From Litoribrevibacter euphylliae (GTDB lineage: Bacteria > Pseudomonadota > Gammaproteobacteria > Pseudomonadales > Litoribrevibacteraceae), in the NCBI RefSeq assembly GCF_042646085.1, contig NZ_JBHRSZ010000006.1, positions 124,001-188,000 on the forward strand: DNA of 64,000 nt, in the 5' to 3' direction. Numbering within the stretch: the first letter of the stretch is position 1; every line of letters begins with the position of its first letter. This document shows, one piece after another, positions 50,927 to 59,518 of this stretch. The position numbers and the translations under genes were made by a program. The notes beneath the pieces were generated by a model, which saw only the letters and a program-made list of their open reading frames with translations, was not told where the DNA came from and searched no databases.

Positions 50927-51862
50927 TTGAGTTGTGTAATTAAAAAGGCCTGGGTACACGAGTATGCGTGCTGGCTAATGTTTGTTTTCATGCTTGTGTG
51001 CACTTCTACGATCTCTGCGGATGAAGACTATGGCTGGCATACCTTTAATATTCCTCCTTACGGTTCCAGAGATGGAAAAGGCATAGGGTTTGATTTGGTC
51101 GGTGCCTATGTGGCTGCTGGTTTGACCGGGCGAGTAGTTAACACTAATACCGCACGTTGGCAGCGTATGATGCAGGATAAACACTCTGATATTTGTAGTT
51201 CGGGCAGTTGGAAATTACCGAATACAGAGCACAGAGTTTATTCTCACTCGATCATGAACACAGTAGATTACGGTGTGGCAGTAAGGTCTGAGCTTTATCA
51301 GCGATTATCGAATCAAGGGAAAACCCGTGTGGTCTCGATTGTCGATGTGCTTGAAGCGACCAAAACAGGTGGCAGTATGTTGATCATGGAGAAACGTCCT
51401 TTATTTGGTGAAATGGCTCGTATCGTTGAAAAGGCTAAAGCAGATCCGGCCATAAAAGTTCACTACATTACGGTATCTCAAGGGCCTGTTAGCATGCTGA
51501 GAATTACCAATACAGCGAATAGAGATGTGGACAGTGCTTTGTTGTTTCCTGAAGAATTTCAAAACTTTGTTAAAGAATATCCTGATCACTCTTTAGAGTA
51601 TTTAATGCTGAAAGAAGGTACCAGTTTTGCGCCCATTCGTGCCAGCTGTCCGGATACCGAAGCAGGTAAACAACGAATTGCGAGGGTGAATCGTTTACTT
51701 GATCAAGGGCTCCGTGAACAGGTATTTAAAAGTTTTCAAAGTTATCTGCCAGATTTTAAGGAGATCAGACTACAGGCGGAGGCTAATCAGCGGTGTATTG
51801 AAACTCAATCGTGTAAAGATCCGTTGATTGAACTCTTCAAGAATGAGACAACAAGTGATTGA
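50927..51862 (+). CDS. Periplasmic solute-binding-like protein (family 3 fold)
   Basis: The 311-residue protein starts at TTG 50927, though an in-frame ATG at 50978 is also possible. An N-terminal signal (WLMFVFMLVCTSTISA) precedes a mature domain of the TIGR02285/SBP_bac_3-like type: GWHTFNIPPYGSRDGKGIGF, DICSSGSWKLPNTEHRVYSH and FLKEGTSF-type segments. Such orphan solute-binding proteins, without ABC transporter genes nearby, often serve as ligand sensors. Two late cysteines (QRCIETQSCKD) may form a disulfide. Ligand unknown. Confidence 0.75.
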   Translation: MSCVIKKAWVHEYACWLMFVFMLVCTSTISADEDYGWHTFNIPPYGSRDGKGIGFDLVGAYVAAGLTGRVVNTNTARWQRMMQDKHSDICSSGSWKLPNTEHRVYSHSIMNTVDYGVAVRSELYQRLSNQGKTRVVSIVDVLEATKTGGSMLIMEKRPLFGEMARIVEKAKADPAIKVHYITVSQGPVSMLRITNTANRDVDSALLFPEEFQNFVKEYPDHSLEYLMLKEGTSFAPIRASCPDTEAGKQRIARVNRLLDQGLREQVFKSFQSYLPDFKEIRLQAEANQRCIETQSCKDPLIELFKNETTSD

Positions 51863-51921
51863 TTCCTGGATCTGGAATACATGCACGAGTCTGAATGAGT
51901 CATACATAAAGGTCGTTTGTC

Positions 51922-52497
51922 ATGTCTGTATTGTTTCTAGGGCTTGAGTTATCCGAAACGATAAAAGCGGACTTAGCGTCTTATCTTCCTACTCAATCAA
52001 AGCATCTTCGTTTGGTAAAACCGGCGCTGTTTCATATCACACTACATTATTTTGGTGAGATAGAGCGAGAGAGGGTGCTTCATGTTCTTCAGCAATGCAA
52101 TCAATCTCTGATCTGTCAGCCGTTTGAGCTGACAATGTCGTCTTTGGGGTACTTTGGTAAGAAGCAAAAACCCTCGGTGCTGTGGGCTGGTTTAGACCCT
52201 TGTGATGCCTTAAGCAATCTGCATCAGGCGTTGATACCTGTGATGGAAGCGTGTGAACTCGAGGTGGATTCACGTCCTTATCATCCACACATTACTCTGG
52301 CTCGAGGTCGGTGGCGATCTAACCCCTTAAAAAAGGATCTGGATATATTGGATGCCTTCTATCGTCAGAGCTTCCAACCCATCCAGTACAGGGTGAATTC
52401 CTTTGTACTATTTGAAAGTAAAGTCACAGAACAAGGGCGTTCATACCCTGTCATTCAGCGGTTTAATTTGAAGAAGTGTCGTTTGAGTGAATCCTAA
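51922..52497 (+). CDS. thpR: RNA 2',3'-cyclic phosphodiesterase
   Basis: ThpR (formerly 2'-5' RNA ligase LigT) opens 2',3'-cyclic phosphates to 2'-phosphates. The 191-residue protein has both catalytic HxTx motifs, FHITLHYFG near residue 38 and YHPHITLARG near residue 119, in two pseudo-symmetric halves. AAGG precedes ATG 51922. It overlaps the convergent LysR gene by 35 bp at its 3' end. Family assignment is strong. Confidence 0.92.
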   Translation: MSVLFLGLELSETIKADLASYLPTQSKHLRLVKPALFHITLHYFGEIERERVLHVLQQCNQSLICQPFELTMSSLGYFGKKQKPSVLWAGLDPCDALSNLHQALIPVMEACELEVDSRPYHPHITLARGRWRSNPLKKDLDILDAFYRQSFQPIQYRVNSFVLFESKVTEQGRSYPVIQRFNLKKCRLSES

Positions 52498-53428
52498 GGT
52501 CTTCAGCCCATGTCTTAAATTGCGTTTCACCGCGTGCTTCTATCTGAGTGCTCATGAAATTCAAAAAGGCTCGTATCTTGGCAGGCTGGAACTGACGTTG
52601 TGCGTAGACCATCCAGACCCCAAAGCCCTTACCCCGGACAAAAGGTGTAACCGGCACCAGTTCCCCAGAGTTTAACCAATCTCTCGCCAGAAAATGCGGC
52701 ATTTGTGTTAGACCTAAGCTTTGGGCGCAGAGTTGGGCCATGGCCTCTCCGTCATCCACGATAAAATCTTCGCCAGGGCTTCGAGCCAACGCGTGTTCGG
52801 GTTGGTTGACGAGAATAGGCATCAGCTTACCCGTCTGTTTAAAACGAAAACGAATCCAAGGGTGATCGTAGTAGTCGTCCTCAGAAATCGAAGGCGCGCT
52901 TTTTAGATTTTCCAGATAGTCAGGGGAAGCACAGGTGATGAAATCCATGGGGCTGAGTTGCTTGGCAATCATGGAAGATTCATCCAGTGAGCCGCTGCGA
53001 ATACAGATATCGATGCCTTGTTCAATCATATCCACATAGGCATCGTCGAAACTCAGGTCGACGGTAATATGAGGGTATTGGCGATGGAACTCGCCCAGTA
53101 AGGGCAAAAGATAACGCCGACCATAGGAAACGGGTGCATTGATCCTTAAACGGCCTTGTGGCGCATCGTTGCTTTGAACCAGTTGATTCTCACACTGCTC
53201 CAGTTCTGCCAGTAACTTTCGAACCGTTTCTAAATAAGCGGTGCCGGCTTCGGTCAGGGTCAGTTGGCGTGTGGTGCGATGAAATAAGTAAAGCTTGAGA
53301 TCACTTTCCAAACGCGCAATGGCTTTACTCACTGTTGAGGGTGATAGCCCTAAAGCTGACGAAGCAGAAGCAAAGCTGCCGCGATCCACCACGGTAATAA
53401 AGAGTTTTAACAGATTTAGCTTATCCAT
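52463..53428 (-). CDS. LysR family transcriptional regulator
   Basis: This 321-residue LysR protein has an N-terminal winged helix-turn-helix (FASASSALGLSPSTVSKAIA) and a substrate domain of the CrgA/DmlR-like type (RLRINAPVSYGRRYLLPLLG). It is divergent from the exported PfpI-like gene at 53627; the 198-bp gap contains a direct repeat ATTAGTGAA spaced 17 bp apart. Its 3' end overlaps thpR tail to tail. Regulation of the PfpI gene is the likely role. Confidence 0.88.
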   Translation of the reverse strand: MDKLNLLKLFITVVDRGSFASASSALGLSPSTVSKAIARLESDLKLYLFHRTTRQLTLTEAGTAYLETVRKLLAELEQCENQLVQSNDAPQGRLRINAPVSYGRRYLLPLLGEFHRQYPHITVDLSFDDAYVDMIEQGIDICIRSGSLDESSMIAKQLSPMDFITCASPDYLENLKSAPSISEDDYYDHPWIRFRFKQTGKLMPILVNQPEHALARSPGEDFIVDDGEAMAQLCAQSLGLTQMPHFLARDWLNSGELVPVTPFVRGKGFGVWMVYAQRQFQPAKIRAFLNFMSTQIEARGETQFKTWAEDLRIHSNDTSSN

Positions 53429-53499
53429 ATTGGTCGTCTTTCAAGTGAGTAATTAGGCGCATTATTGCTGATCACATTATTACTTATCAGGCTAAAAGT

Positions 53500-53525
53500 A
53501 TTAGTGAATTAATATCATTAGTGAA
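53500..53525. promoter_or_regulatory. Direct repeat ATTAGTGAA in the LysR/PfpI divergent gap
   Basis: Two exact copies at 53500-53508 and 53517-53525, 17 bp apart, lie in the divergent regulator/target gap and may be part of a LysR or other operator. Confidence 0.35.
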
Positions 53526-53626
53526 GTTCTATTCGTGATATTTAAGCACTTTAGGCTTAGGCATAAAATCCAACTCACCTTTTATTTACGTTTAATTTAA
53601 TTGCACTTATGAATAGGAGACCTGTT

Positions 53627-54313
53627 ATGACGGGTAGAATTCGTGGTTTTACAGTGGGCGCGGTGTTACTCAGTGCTACCGTATCTGGTGTGGCAATGTC
53701 GACACCTGCAATGGCGGATGACAAACGCATAGGCATCATCGTATTTGATGGGGTGTTGAGTTCGGATGTGACAGCCCCGATCGAGGTGTTTGGCATTGCC
53801 AGCAAGAAGAGTTGGTTCTCGGATTATGAAACGCTTGTTATTAATGTCGGTGACTCTGAGTTGATCACCACCGAAGAGGGCATCACGCTGAAGGTCGATG
53901 CCCATGTGAAAGATCGACCTAAAGTTGATGTGCTCTTGATGCCGAGCAGTTATGACATGGATCCATTGTTAGAGAATCAACAACTGATTGATTACATCGA
54001 ACAGACGTCAAAAACGGCAGAATGGATGGCCAGTAACTGTTCGGGAGCGTTTGTATTAGCAGAAGCCGGTGTGCTTGATGGTAAGAAAGCGACGACATGG
54101 GCGGGTGGGGAATCCGGTCTTGAGAGTGCTTACCCAAAGGTGGATGTTCAATACGATACCAATTATGTAATCGATGGAAACGTAATTACCTCCAATGGCA
54201 GTGTGGTCAGTTACCAAGCCGCACTGGCTTTGTTAGAACAAATGTCTTCTGAACGTAAAGCAACGGAAGTACGGGAAGCACTTCAGATGCAACGAGTTTG
54301 GAAGGTAATGTAA
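53627..54313 (+). CDS. Exported DJ-1/PfpI family protein
   Basis: This 228-residue protein starts at ATG 53627 behind AGGAG. Its signal peptide ends in VAMSTPAMADDK (cleavage about residue 30), unusual for this mainly cytoplasmic family. The DJ-1 domain follows (RIGIIVFDGVLSSDVTAPIE), with the cysteine elbow WMASNCSGAFVLAEAG and a conserved EGITLKVDAH segment. The elbow and the absence of an HTH suggest an enzyme or thiol-sensing protein acting in the periplasm. It is divergent from a LysR regulator. Confidence 0.8.
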   Translation: MTGRIRGFTVGAVLLSATVSGVAMSTPAMADDKRIGIIVFDGVLSSDVTAPIEVFGIASKKSWFSDYETLVINVGDSELITTEEGITLKVDAHVKDRPKVDVLLMPSSYDMDPLLENQQLIDYIEQTSKTAEWMASNCSGAFVLAEAGVLDGKKATTWAGGESGLESAYPKVDVQYDTNYVIDGNVITSNGSVVSYQAALALLEQMSSERKATEVREALQMQRVWKVM

Positions 54314-54932
54314 TGTGTAGATTAAAGAATTAAGTCTAATTCTTTACAAAATAATGAAAAATCGGGGTTATTCACAATTTTTGTGGATAACTCTGTTATT
54401 AAGTTATGCGGAAGTGCCTTGAACGCCCGTTTTATGCGGAAAACTCGAAAACGTATCAAAAATATACTGAATTATAAAAGTGTAATAAAATCAGTGCTTT
54501 ATGTTTATTTTGTCTTTTTTTTGGAACACTCTTGAATTGTTGTTCTAAATATGAATTTAATCTTTACTCAAATGTGAATAATCATAAAAAAATGCGTTGA
54601 CATTTGAATTTTTGATTCAAATTATATGAATTGGTTATCTAATGTACGTAAAAGTTATCCACTTAATCTGTGTATAACTTACTTAATAAGTGTCTAGTAA
54701 GTTGCTCAAGGCCACGAATTGTAAGGCTTAGAAGAAAGTGGTACGTTTTTGTTCAGGTCAAAAATAATACACTTATTTTGCGCTTTTGCCTGTGGATTAT
54801 TTTAAAAATCAAGCATTTTATATGAGATTTAACGCTTAGAGGACAAGTGGTCTAAGCTGTGAGTTATTCACAAAACGGTATTGAGCTTTTGCGTCCAAGT
54901 TTAATGGCATGACGAACGAGAAGGATTTTGTA
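54314..54932. other. AT-rich gene-free region with a cluster of DnaA boxes (origin-like)
   Basis: About 620 bp has no gene. It holds five exact matches to TTATNCACA: 54368-54376 (+), 54382-54390 (-), 54573-54581 (-), 54669-54677 (-) and 54864-54872 (+). Near matches lie at 54655-54663 (TTATCCACT) and 54791-54799 (TGTGGATTA). The DNA is visibly AT-rich, with poly-T and poly-A tracts (54510-54525, 54586-54595). This is the composition of a chromosomal oriC, or a DnaA-titrating site. No dnaA, rpmH, mnmG or parAB gene is adjacent, so it may also be an unrelated AT-rich region. Seeing five consensus boxes by chance in this length is very unlikely. Confidence 0.5.
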
Positions 54933-55286
54933 ATGAACGAACATGAAAAGATAAATTACGTTGAGTTTGCGGCGAAGGATTTGACTGCTACCAAACGCTT
55001 TTTCGAACAAGCTTTTAGTTGGGCATTTGAGGATTATGGCCCTGAGTATGCGGCGTTTTCCAACCAAGGATTGGACGGCGGTTTTTTTCAAGCGGATATG
55101 AGTTCGAAAACCACACAAGGCGGTGCTTTGATTGTCTTCTACAGTGATGACTTGGAGGCAACGCTTGAGAAGGTAGAGCAAGCGGGAGGTAAGATTGTGA
55201 AACCGATATTTACCTTTCCTGGTGGTCGTCGTTTTCAATTTGAAGAGCCAAGCGGTAATGAGTTGGCTGTGTGGAGTGATTGCTAA
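54933..55286 (+). CDS. VOC family (glyoxalase-fold) protein
   Basis: The 117-residue VOC-superfamily protein starts at ATG 54933 behind AAGGA. It has the betaalphabetabetabeta half-repeat pattern: INYVEFAAKDLTATKRFFEQ, AFSNQGLDGGFFQADMS and LIVFYSDDLEATLEKVEQAG, followed by RRFQFEEPSGNELAVWSD with the metal-ligand-like Glu. Such single-domain VOC proteins include lyases and dioxygenase-like members; the substrate is unknown. A strong bidirectional terminator follows. Confidence 0.82.
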   Translation: MNEHEKINYVEFAAKDLTATKRFFEQAFSWAFEDYGPEYAAFSNQGLDGGFFQADMSSKTTQGGALIVFYSDDLEATLEKVEQAGGKIVKPIFTFPGGRRFQFEEPSGNELAVWSDC

Positions 55287-55305
55287 CGGCGGTTATTAAC
55301 GGGAT

Positions 55306-55348
55306 ACAAAATCAGAGCTGGTCAAAGCCAACTCTGATTTTGTTTTTC
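55306..55348 (+). terminator. Bidirectional terminator between the VOC and lipoxygenase-like genes
   Basis: A 12-bp perfect stem ACAAAATCAGAG/CTCTGATTTTGT, with extra inner pairing, is followed by T runs on both strands. It serves both convergent genes. Confidence 0.9.
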
Positions 55349-55373
55349 CGACTTAAACGGGTCTGTTCCGAAA

Positions 55374-58070
55374 TTAGTATCCTGGGCCGGTGTGTAGTTT
55401 AGAAGGCACCGCTCGGAAGTAGTTAATGTTGTATTCTTTTTCGTCCTCTGTACTGTTCCACTTCTCCTCAAGTGCTTTTAAATCTGTTTGCAGCTGATCA
55501 AATACCGGTTTCATTTGCTGTTTGTAATTGGCATCAATGCCATCCAACAGATAGGTGAAATCGTTCATCAACAGGGTGAAACGAGCTCGACCTGTGGCTA
55601 AGGCCACGTAAGCCAGTGAACGCCACTCATCAACTGCCGGTGTACCAAGATCTCTCGGAATTTGTGGTGAACCAATACGAGGATCTAACGCGGCTTTCAC
55701 ACCCGTGGTGCCATAGACCTGATGACGAACAACCGTGTGATGGATGGTATCTGCCGCAAAACGCGCAACACCTTCTTTGGTTTTGAATGCTTGATAGCGG
55801 TTTGGTAAGCCGTTCACCAGTACCTCTAACAACGCAGAGTGGAAGTCTTGAAGGTATTGGTCTTCTTTCACTGCATCATCGTTTGGATAAATAATATCGA
55901 TCAGTGCGGTGGTGTACTTATGCCAAATACCAAAGTACTCCAACTCCCAATTGATGCAGGCGTTTGGAAGAATTTTATCTTGTGTTTCCCCCGGTTTAGG
56001 CGGCATCGTCATTAACGCCGCTCGTTCTTCAAAGTTCTCATCTTCACCGTAGTGGAAGTCGTGATAGCAGTCGTTGAGGTGGTTAATCAGGCTGTCGTGT
56101 GTCGTGGCGAAGATCTGGGTAAACACCGCGCCTTCTTGCACCAAGTGCTCAGTGGTGATTTCCTCGGCCAACTCGTGGGAGAAGAAATGCAGGTATAAGA
56201 AAGTACGGAATGGATGCGTCCATTGGCCTTGCACATCAAAGGCGTTATGCATGGCCACTTCCACCAGATTATAGGTCATGTGAATTTCAGCTAAGTGCTT
56301 GCCGCTGATGACTTGGTAGTACATCGAAGCCAGAACTAAACTTTCAGCATACCGGAAGGTACCGCTGTTTGGATCCGCCGGAATTTCCTGATCTGAATGT
56401 GGTGCTACTATGGAAATCAGTTCTAAACATTCTTTGTCATTGTTGATTTTGAAGTAGGCCTTACCGCCGTAGGACTCATAGTCAGGTTTTGTTTCATAGT
56501 TTTCTAGGAAGCTGAAGTCTGACACCAAATAGCCCGGCCCTTTTTCTAGACAAGCTTTGGCGAAGGTTGCGGCTACTCCAAACTCAGTAAGGTACGCCAT
56601 CAATTGACCTGCTTTGTACGCATCAATAACGGGCTCCGGTGTTTTCTCCATGTGGCCGCCGTAACCAGGAATGGTCAGACCAAAGATTTTCTTGGTGAAC
56701 AAGTTCGGCCAGTATTCTTCGCCGTCACTCCAAATCGGTAATCGAGGCTTTGTCTCGATAGGAACGGATATCTTGGCTTGCGGGAAGAAATGATCCAGTA
56801 AAGCAATGACTTTAAAGATGCCCACGATCTTGTTCACTAGTTTCTTAAAGATAGTAACGTTCTTTTCCAATTTAACAGCGGCAGGAATCGACAAGCTTTG
56901 TAGTAAAAACTCGGTATGTACTTGATAGTAAGGCTTGAGCTGAGTTTGTTCAGGCGGGTTGTTGTCATACACGGTGCTGAGGTTGAACGGTTTTGGAAAA
57001 CGCTTGGCACTGACTAGGAAGAAATACAGAGGTGCCCAAATCAATTGGCTGGTTTGAGAGCGCCACGATGCAAGTGTCTTGGGAGATACCACTGCCACCG
57101 CAATTAATCCAATGGCGCAGCTGGCAATAAAGCCCCAAAGAAGCAAACTGCCCTGTGGTAAGGCGATGGCCATTTTCTCGGAGAAACCTGGAGAAGCGAT
57201 CGTTGCTTCCATGATAGCCATGAATAGCAATACGCCGGAAATGGAACTGATGATATGGAACGCGGTGCTTTTATACGGGTTTGATGTACCGATCAAAAGA
57301 GAGGTCATTTGAAGTAATGCCTGACCAATCAATAACTGAGTGACCAGCTCCCCACCTGGCGGTGTGACGGTAGCACTGAGCACAATAATAATTTGAGCCA
57401 CTTGAGTACCCAATAAGGTTAGGCTGACAGCGGTTTGTGCCCCCCCATAAAAGAGGGCAAAGCCTAAACCAAATGCTGCTGCACCTGAAAGGTAGAGTAG
57501 TGCGGTTCGCAGCTCTACCTGTGCAATCATCATGCTACAGGTAAAGAAGAACAGAGACGCTACCACTGGAGCAAGGTTCAAGAATCGAATGCTTTGAATG
57601 AATTGTCCGAATTTGGTTTTCATCAGCTGGAAAGGCTGACCTGTGACTAACAACGAGCCTTCATAGAGAAAACCTAACCCCGCACCAAAGATGGTGAATA
57701 AGAAGGGAACCCAAGTCCAGCTGGCTAACTCCCCGGTCGGTAGGTTCTCGAAAATGGCTAAGGGGATTACGTCATAGGCTTGGCCAAGTCCGGTAAGCTG
57801 CATGAACATGGCAACGGATAAAACCGTCATTAATAACAAACTGAGTACGGATAAGAGAGATCCAAACACAGAAAAACTGGGCACTACTGGTGTTTCAAAA
57901 CGAACAGCCGTTGCGTACTGAATATTCATCACCGAGTGATCGTGGTCGTACTTACTTAAATTTGGCTCGTCTGAACCTGGCACACCTTGGTCTGCACGAA
58001 CTTTATACAAGCTGGCTGTTTCATCGCTGCTCTTCGTTTGCTCTTCAACAGGGGGGGTATCAGTAGACAT
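55374..58070 (-). CDS. Polytopic membrane protein fused to a lipoxygenase-like domain
   Basis: The ~898-residue protein starts at ATG 58070 behind GGAG (ATG 58085 is an alternative). Residues ~65-335 hold eight to ten hydrophobic helices. Residues ~450-890 resemble the iron-binding core of lipoxygenases. HLAEIH (His592-x4-His597) matches the first two iron ligands, followed by VAMHNAFDVQGQWTHPFRTF and LYLHFFSHELAEEIT. About 180 residues later TIHHTVVRHQVYGTTG aligns with the third ligand segment (HAAVNFGQYP in plant enzymes); the asparagine is not conserved and the C-terminal isoleucine is absent (ends GPGY). An upstream stretch, DFSFLENYETKPD, fits the pre-domain pattern. Fusion of a lipoxygenase-like domain to a multi-pass membrane region would be novel to me. 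Identity is from motif resemblance only. Confidence 0.55.
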   Translation of the reverse strand: MSTDTPPVEEQTKSSDETASLYKVRADQGVPGSDEPNLSKYDHDHSVMNIQYATAVRFETPVVPSFSVFGSLLSVLSLLLMTVLSVAMFMQLTGLGQAYDVIPLAIFENLPTGELASWTWVPFLFTIFGAGLGFLYEGSLLVTGQPFQLMKTKFGQFIQSIRFLNLAPVVASLFFFTCSMMIAQVELRTALLYLSGAAAFGLGFALFYGGAQTAVSLTLLGTQVAQIIIVLSATVTPPGGELVTQLLIGQALLQMTSLLIGTSNPYKSTAFHIISSISGVLLFMAIMEATIASPGFSEKMAIALPQGSLLLWGFIASCAIGLIAVAVVSPKTLASWRSQTSQLIWAPLYFFLVSAKRFPKPFNLSTVYDNNPPEQTQLKPYYQVHTEFLLQSLSIPAAVKLEKNVTIFKKLVNKIVGIFKVIALLDHFFPQAKISVPIETKPRLPIWSDGEEYWPNLFTKKIFGLTIPGYGGHMEKTPEPVIDAYKAGQLMAYLTEFGVAATFAKACLEKGPGYLVSDFSFLENYETKPDYESYGGKAYFKINNDKECLELISIVAPHSDQEIPADPNSGTFRYAESLVLASMYYQVISGKHLAEIHMTYNLVEVAMHNAFDVQGQWTHPFRTFLYLHFFSHELAEEITTEHLVQEGAVFTQIFATTHDSLINHLNDCYHDFHYGEDENFEERAALMTMPPKPGETQDKILPNACINWELEYFGIWHKYTTALIDIIYPNDDAVKEDQYLQDFHSALLEVLVNGLPNRYQAFKTKEGVARFAADTIHHTVVRHQVYGTTGVKAALDPRIGSPQIPRDLGTPAVDEWRSLAYVALATGRARFTLLMNDFTYLLDGIDANYKQQMKPVFDQLQTDLKALEEKWNSTEDEKEYNINYFRAVPSKLHTGPGY

Positions 58071-58735
58071 CGAACTAATCTCCATTTAGTAATTGCTCGT
58101 TATTCCGGCGCTGATACTGCTAATGATCGACTACTGCCTGGGCTCTATTTGTGACTGCGAAAAACCGCCAGTTGAGGTTTTAAAAACTATTGCGCTCGAC
58201 GATGCGTTGTTAAAATTCTTCTGGGGCGCCAGTCCGATCAAATGCTCATTTATCAAGATATAAACCGGAGGGCCGGCCCCTACGCCTTTTCGATGAATTT
58301 TGCCTAGCCTAGTCTTCGCTCATAACGTTTTAAATCCCTCAACTTATGTTTGGTTATTGGGTAAATAAAAAGCTGCACCAAACCTGTTTATGACTGGCTT
58401 GGAGGCTAAGTTTCAAGTTAGCAGAGTTTCTAGAAATTCGATGTCATCTCAGGACAATAAATAGGAAAGAATTAACGATTTTGCGCAAAAATAGCGGTTG
58501 CCCATTATCCGTGTGAGCAATACCTGTATGGAGTGTTCAGATACAGAGAAAGGGGTATAAGGAAGAGCTCATAGAACCGTAGGATAATGACGTTTAGTGC
58601 CCTGTTTTGGTTCGATGACTGTGCTTTGATAGTACAGCTTCGAAAATACCATCTTCCTTATACCGGCTTTGGCCTATTTAATGTGTTAGCCATTTATTAT
58701 TAGTGATGTATTACTAGTCATCTCATAGCAGCGCA
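58071..58735. other. Gene-free region with a 13-bp inverted repeat
   Basis: About 665 bp lie between minus-strand genes. I found no credible coding frame. It contains the inverted pair GGTATAAGGAAGA (58554-58566) and TCTTCCTTATACC (58652-58664), 85 bp apart. The rest presumably holds the promoter of the membrane-lipoxygenase-like gene. Confidence 0.5.
58554..58664. repeat. 111-bp element bounded by perfect 13-bp inverted repeats
   Basis: GGTATAAGGAAGA at 58554-58566 is exactly complementary to TCTTCCTTATACC at 58652-58664. This could be the termini of a small mobile element (MITE-like), a folded RNA or a regulatory dyad. No obvious target-site duplication flanks it. Confidence 0.4.
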
Positions 58736-59290
58736 TTAGCGCTGATATAAGGCTTCCAGTGTTGCTATTTCTAAGGCATGAGCATTGAGATAGTAACCGA
58801 CCAGAGCGGCACTGCCTTCCGCGGGTAATTCCAGTGTTTCTACATCCAAAGCAAACACTTTGAATTGATAGCGATGGGCCTTATCACCTTCCGGCGGACA
58901 AGCACCACCAAAGCTTTTGCTACCGTAATCGGTTCGGAAGGTTTGGCTGCTTGCTGGCAAGGCTGTGCTGTTTTCCGCGCCTGCACCGGTTTCCAAGCTT
59001 GTTACCGACGTTGGGATATTCGTGACCACCCAATGCCACCAGCCGCTGCCGGTCGGGGCATCCGGATCATACGCTGTGACTGCAAAGCTCTTAGTGCCTG
59101 TTGGCGCATTCGCCCAGCTTAGTTGTGGCGACAGGTTCTGACCGTCACAACCGAAGCCTGCAAATTCATGGGCTTTTGGCATTTTTTCACCGGTACGAAT
59201 GTCGGTGCTGGTGAGTGTCATGTCTGCGGATGCAGTCGCAGTAAATACACTGGTTAACGCAAGGCTAAGTAAAGAGGAACGTAGTTTCAT
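58736..59290 (-). CDS. Exported PEBP family protein (YbhB/YbcL)
   Basis: This 184-residue phosphatidylethanolamine-binding-type protein has a signal peptide (ending TATASA, about residue 22). The PEBP core follows: EFAGFGCDGQNLSPQLSWAN, AVTAYDPDAPTGSGWWHWVV (ligand-site DPDAP and HW), and GGACPPEGDKAHRYQFKVFA. Bacterial YbhB/YbcL members are of uncertain role; periplasmic versions are common. Family call is strong. Confidence 0.9.
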   Translation of the reverse strand: MKLRSSLLSLALTSVFTATASADMTLTSTDIRTGEKMPKAHEFAGFGCDGQNLSPQLSWANAPTGTKSFAVTAYDPDAPTGSGWWHWVVTNIPTSVTSLETGAGAENSTALPASSQTFRTDYGSKSFGGACPPEGDKAHRYQFKVFALDVETLELPAEGSAALVGYYLNAHALEIATLEALYQR

Positions 59291-59311
59291 CAGAAACTCC
59301 TTCGGGTGTTT

Positions 59312-59341
59312 GGATTAAGAGTGTTCGGATTAAGGGTGATC
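59312..59341. repeat. 15-bp tandem duplication upstream of the PEBP gene
   Basis: GGATTAAGAGTGTTC is followed exactly by GGATTAAGGGTGATC (two mismatches). One of several short tandem duplications in the window. Confidence 0.55.
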
Positions 59342-59443
59342 AGATCTGTTGAGATCTAATTGATAGCAATGAGTCTATCGGTCTGAGAAATCCGTGTTCG
59401 CCGGAAACGTTCAAGTTGTTGCCTGAAACCGCCAAAGGTGCTT

Positions 59444-59518
59444 TTGAAAAATTACTTGTTGAAAAACTACTTCTTTAAAAACTAGGTGTTGTAAAAACTC
59501 GTTCTTTAAAAACGATTT
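59444..59518. repeat. Five-copy degenerate 15-bp tandem repeat after an AraC gene
   Basis: Units TTGAAAAATTACTTG, TTGAAAAACTACTTC, TTTAAAAACTAGGTG, TTGTAAAAACTCGTTC and TTTAAAAACGATTT run up to the stop codon of the minus-strand AraC gene. The arrangement mirrors the repeat after the argR stop at 1129-1187. Confidence 0.6.
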
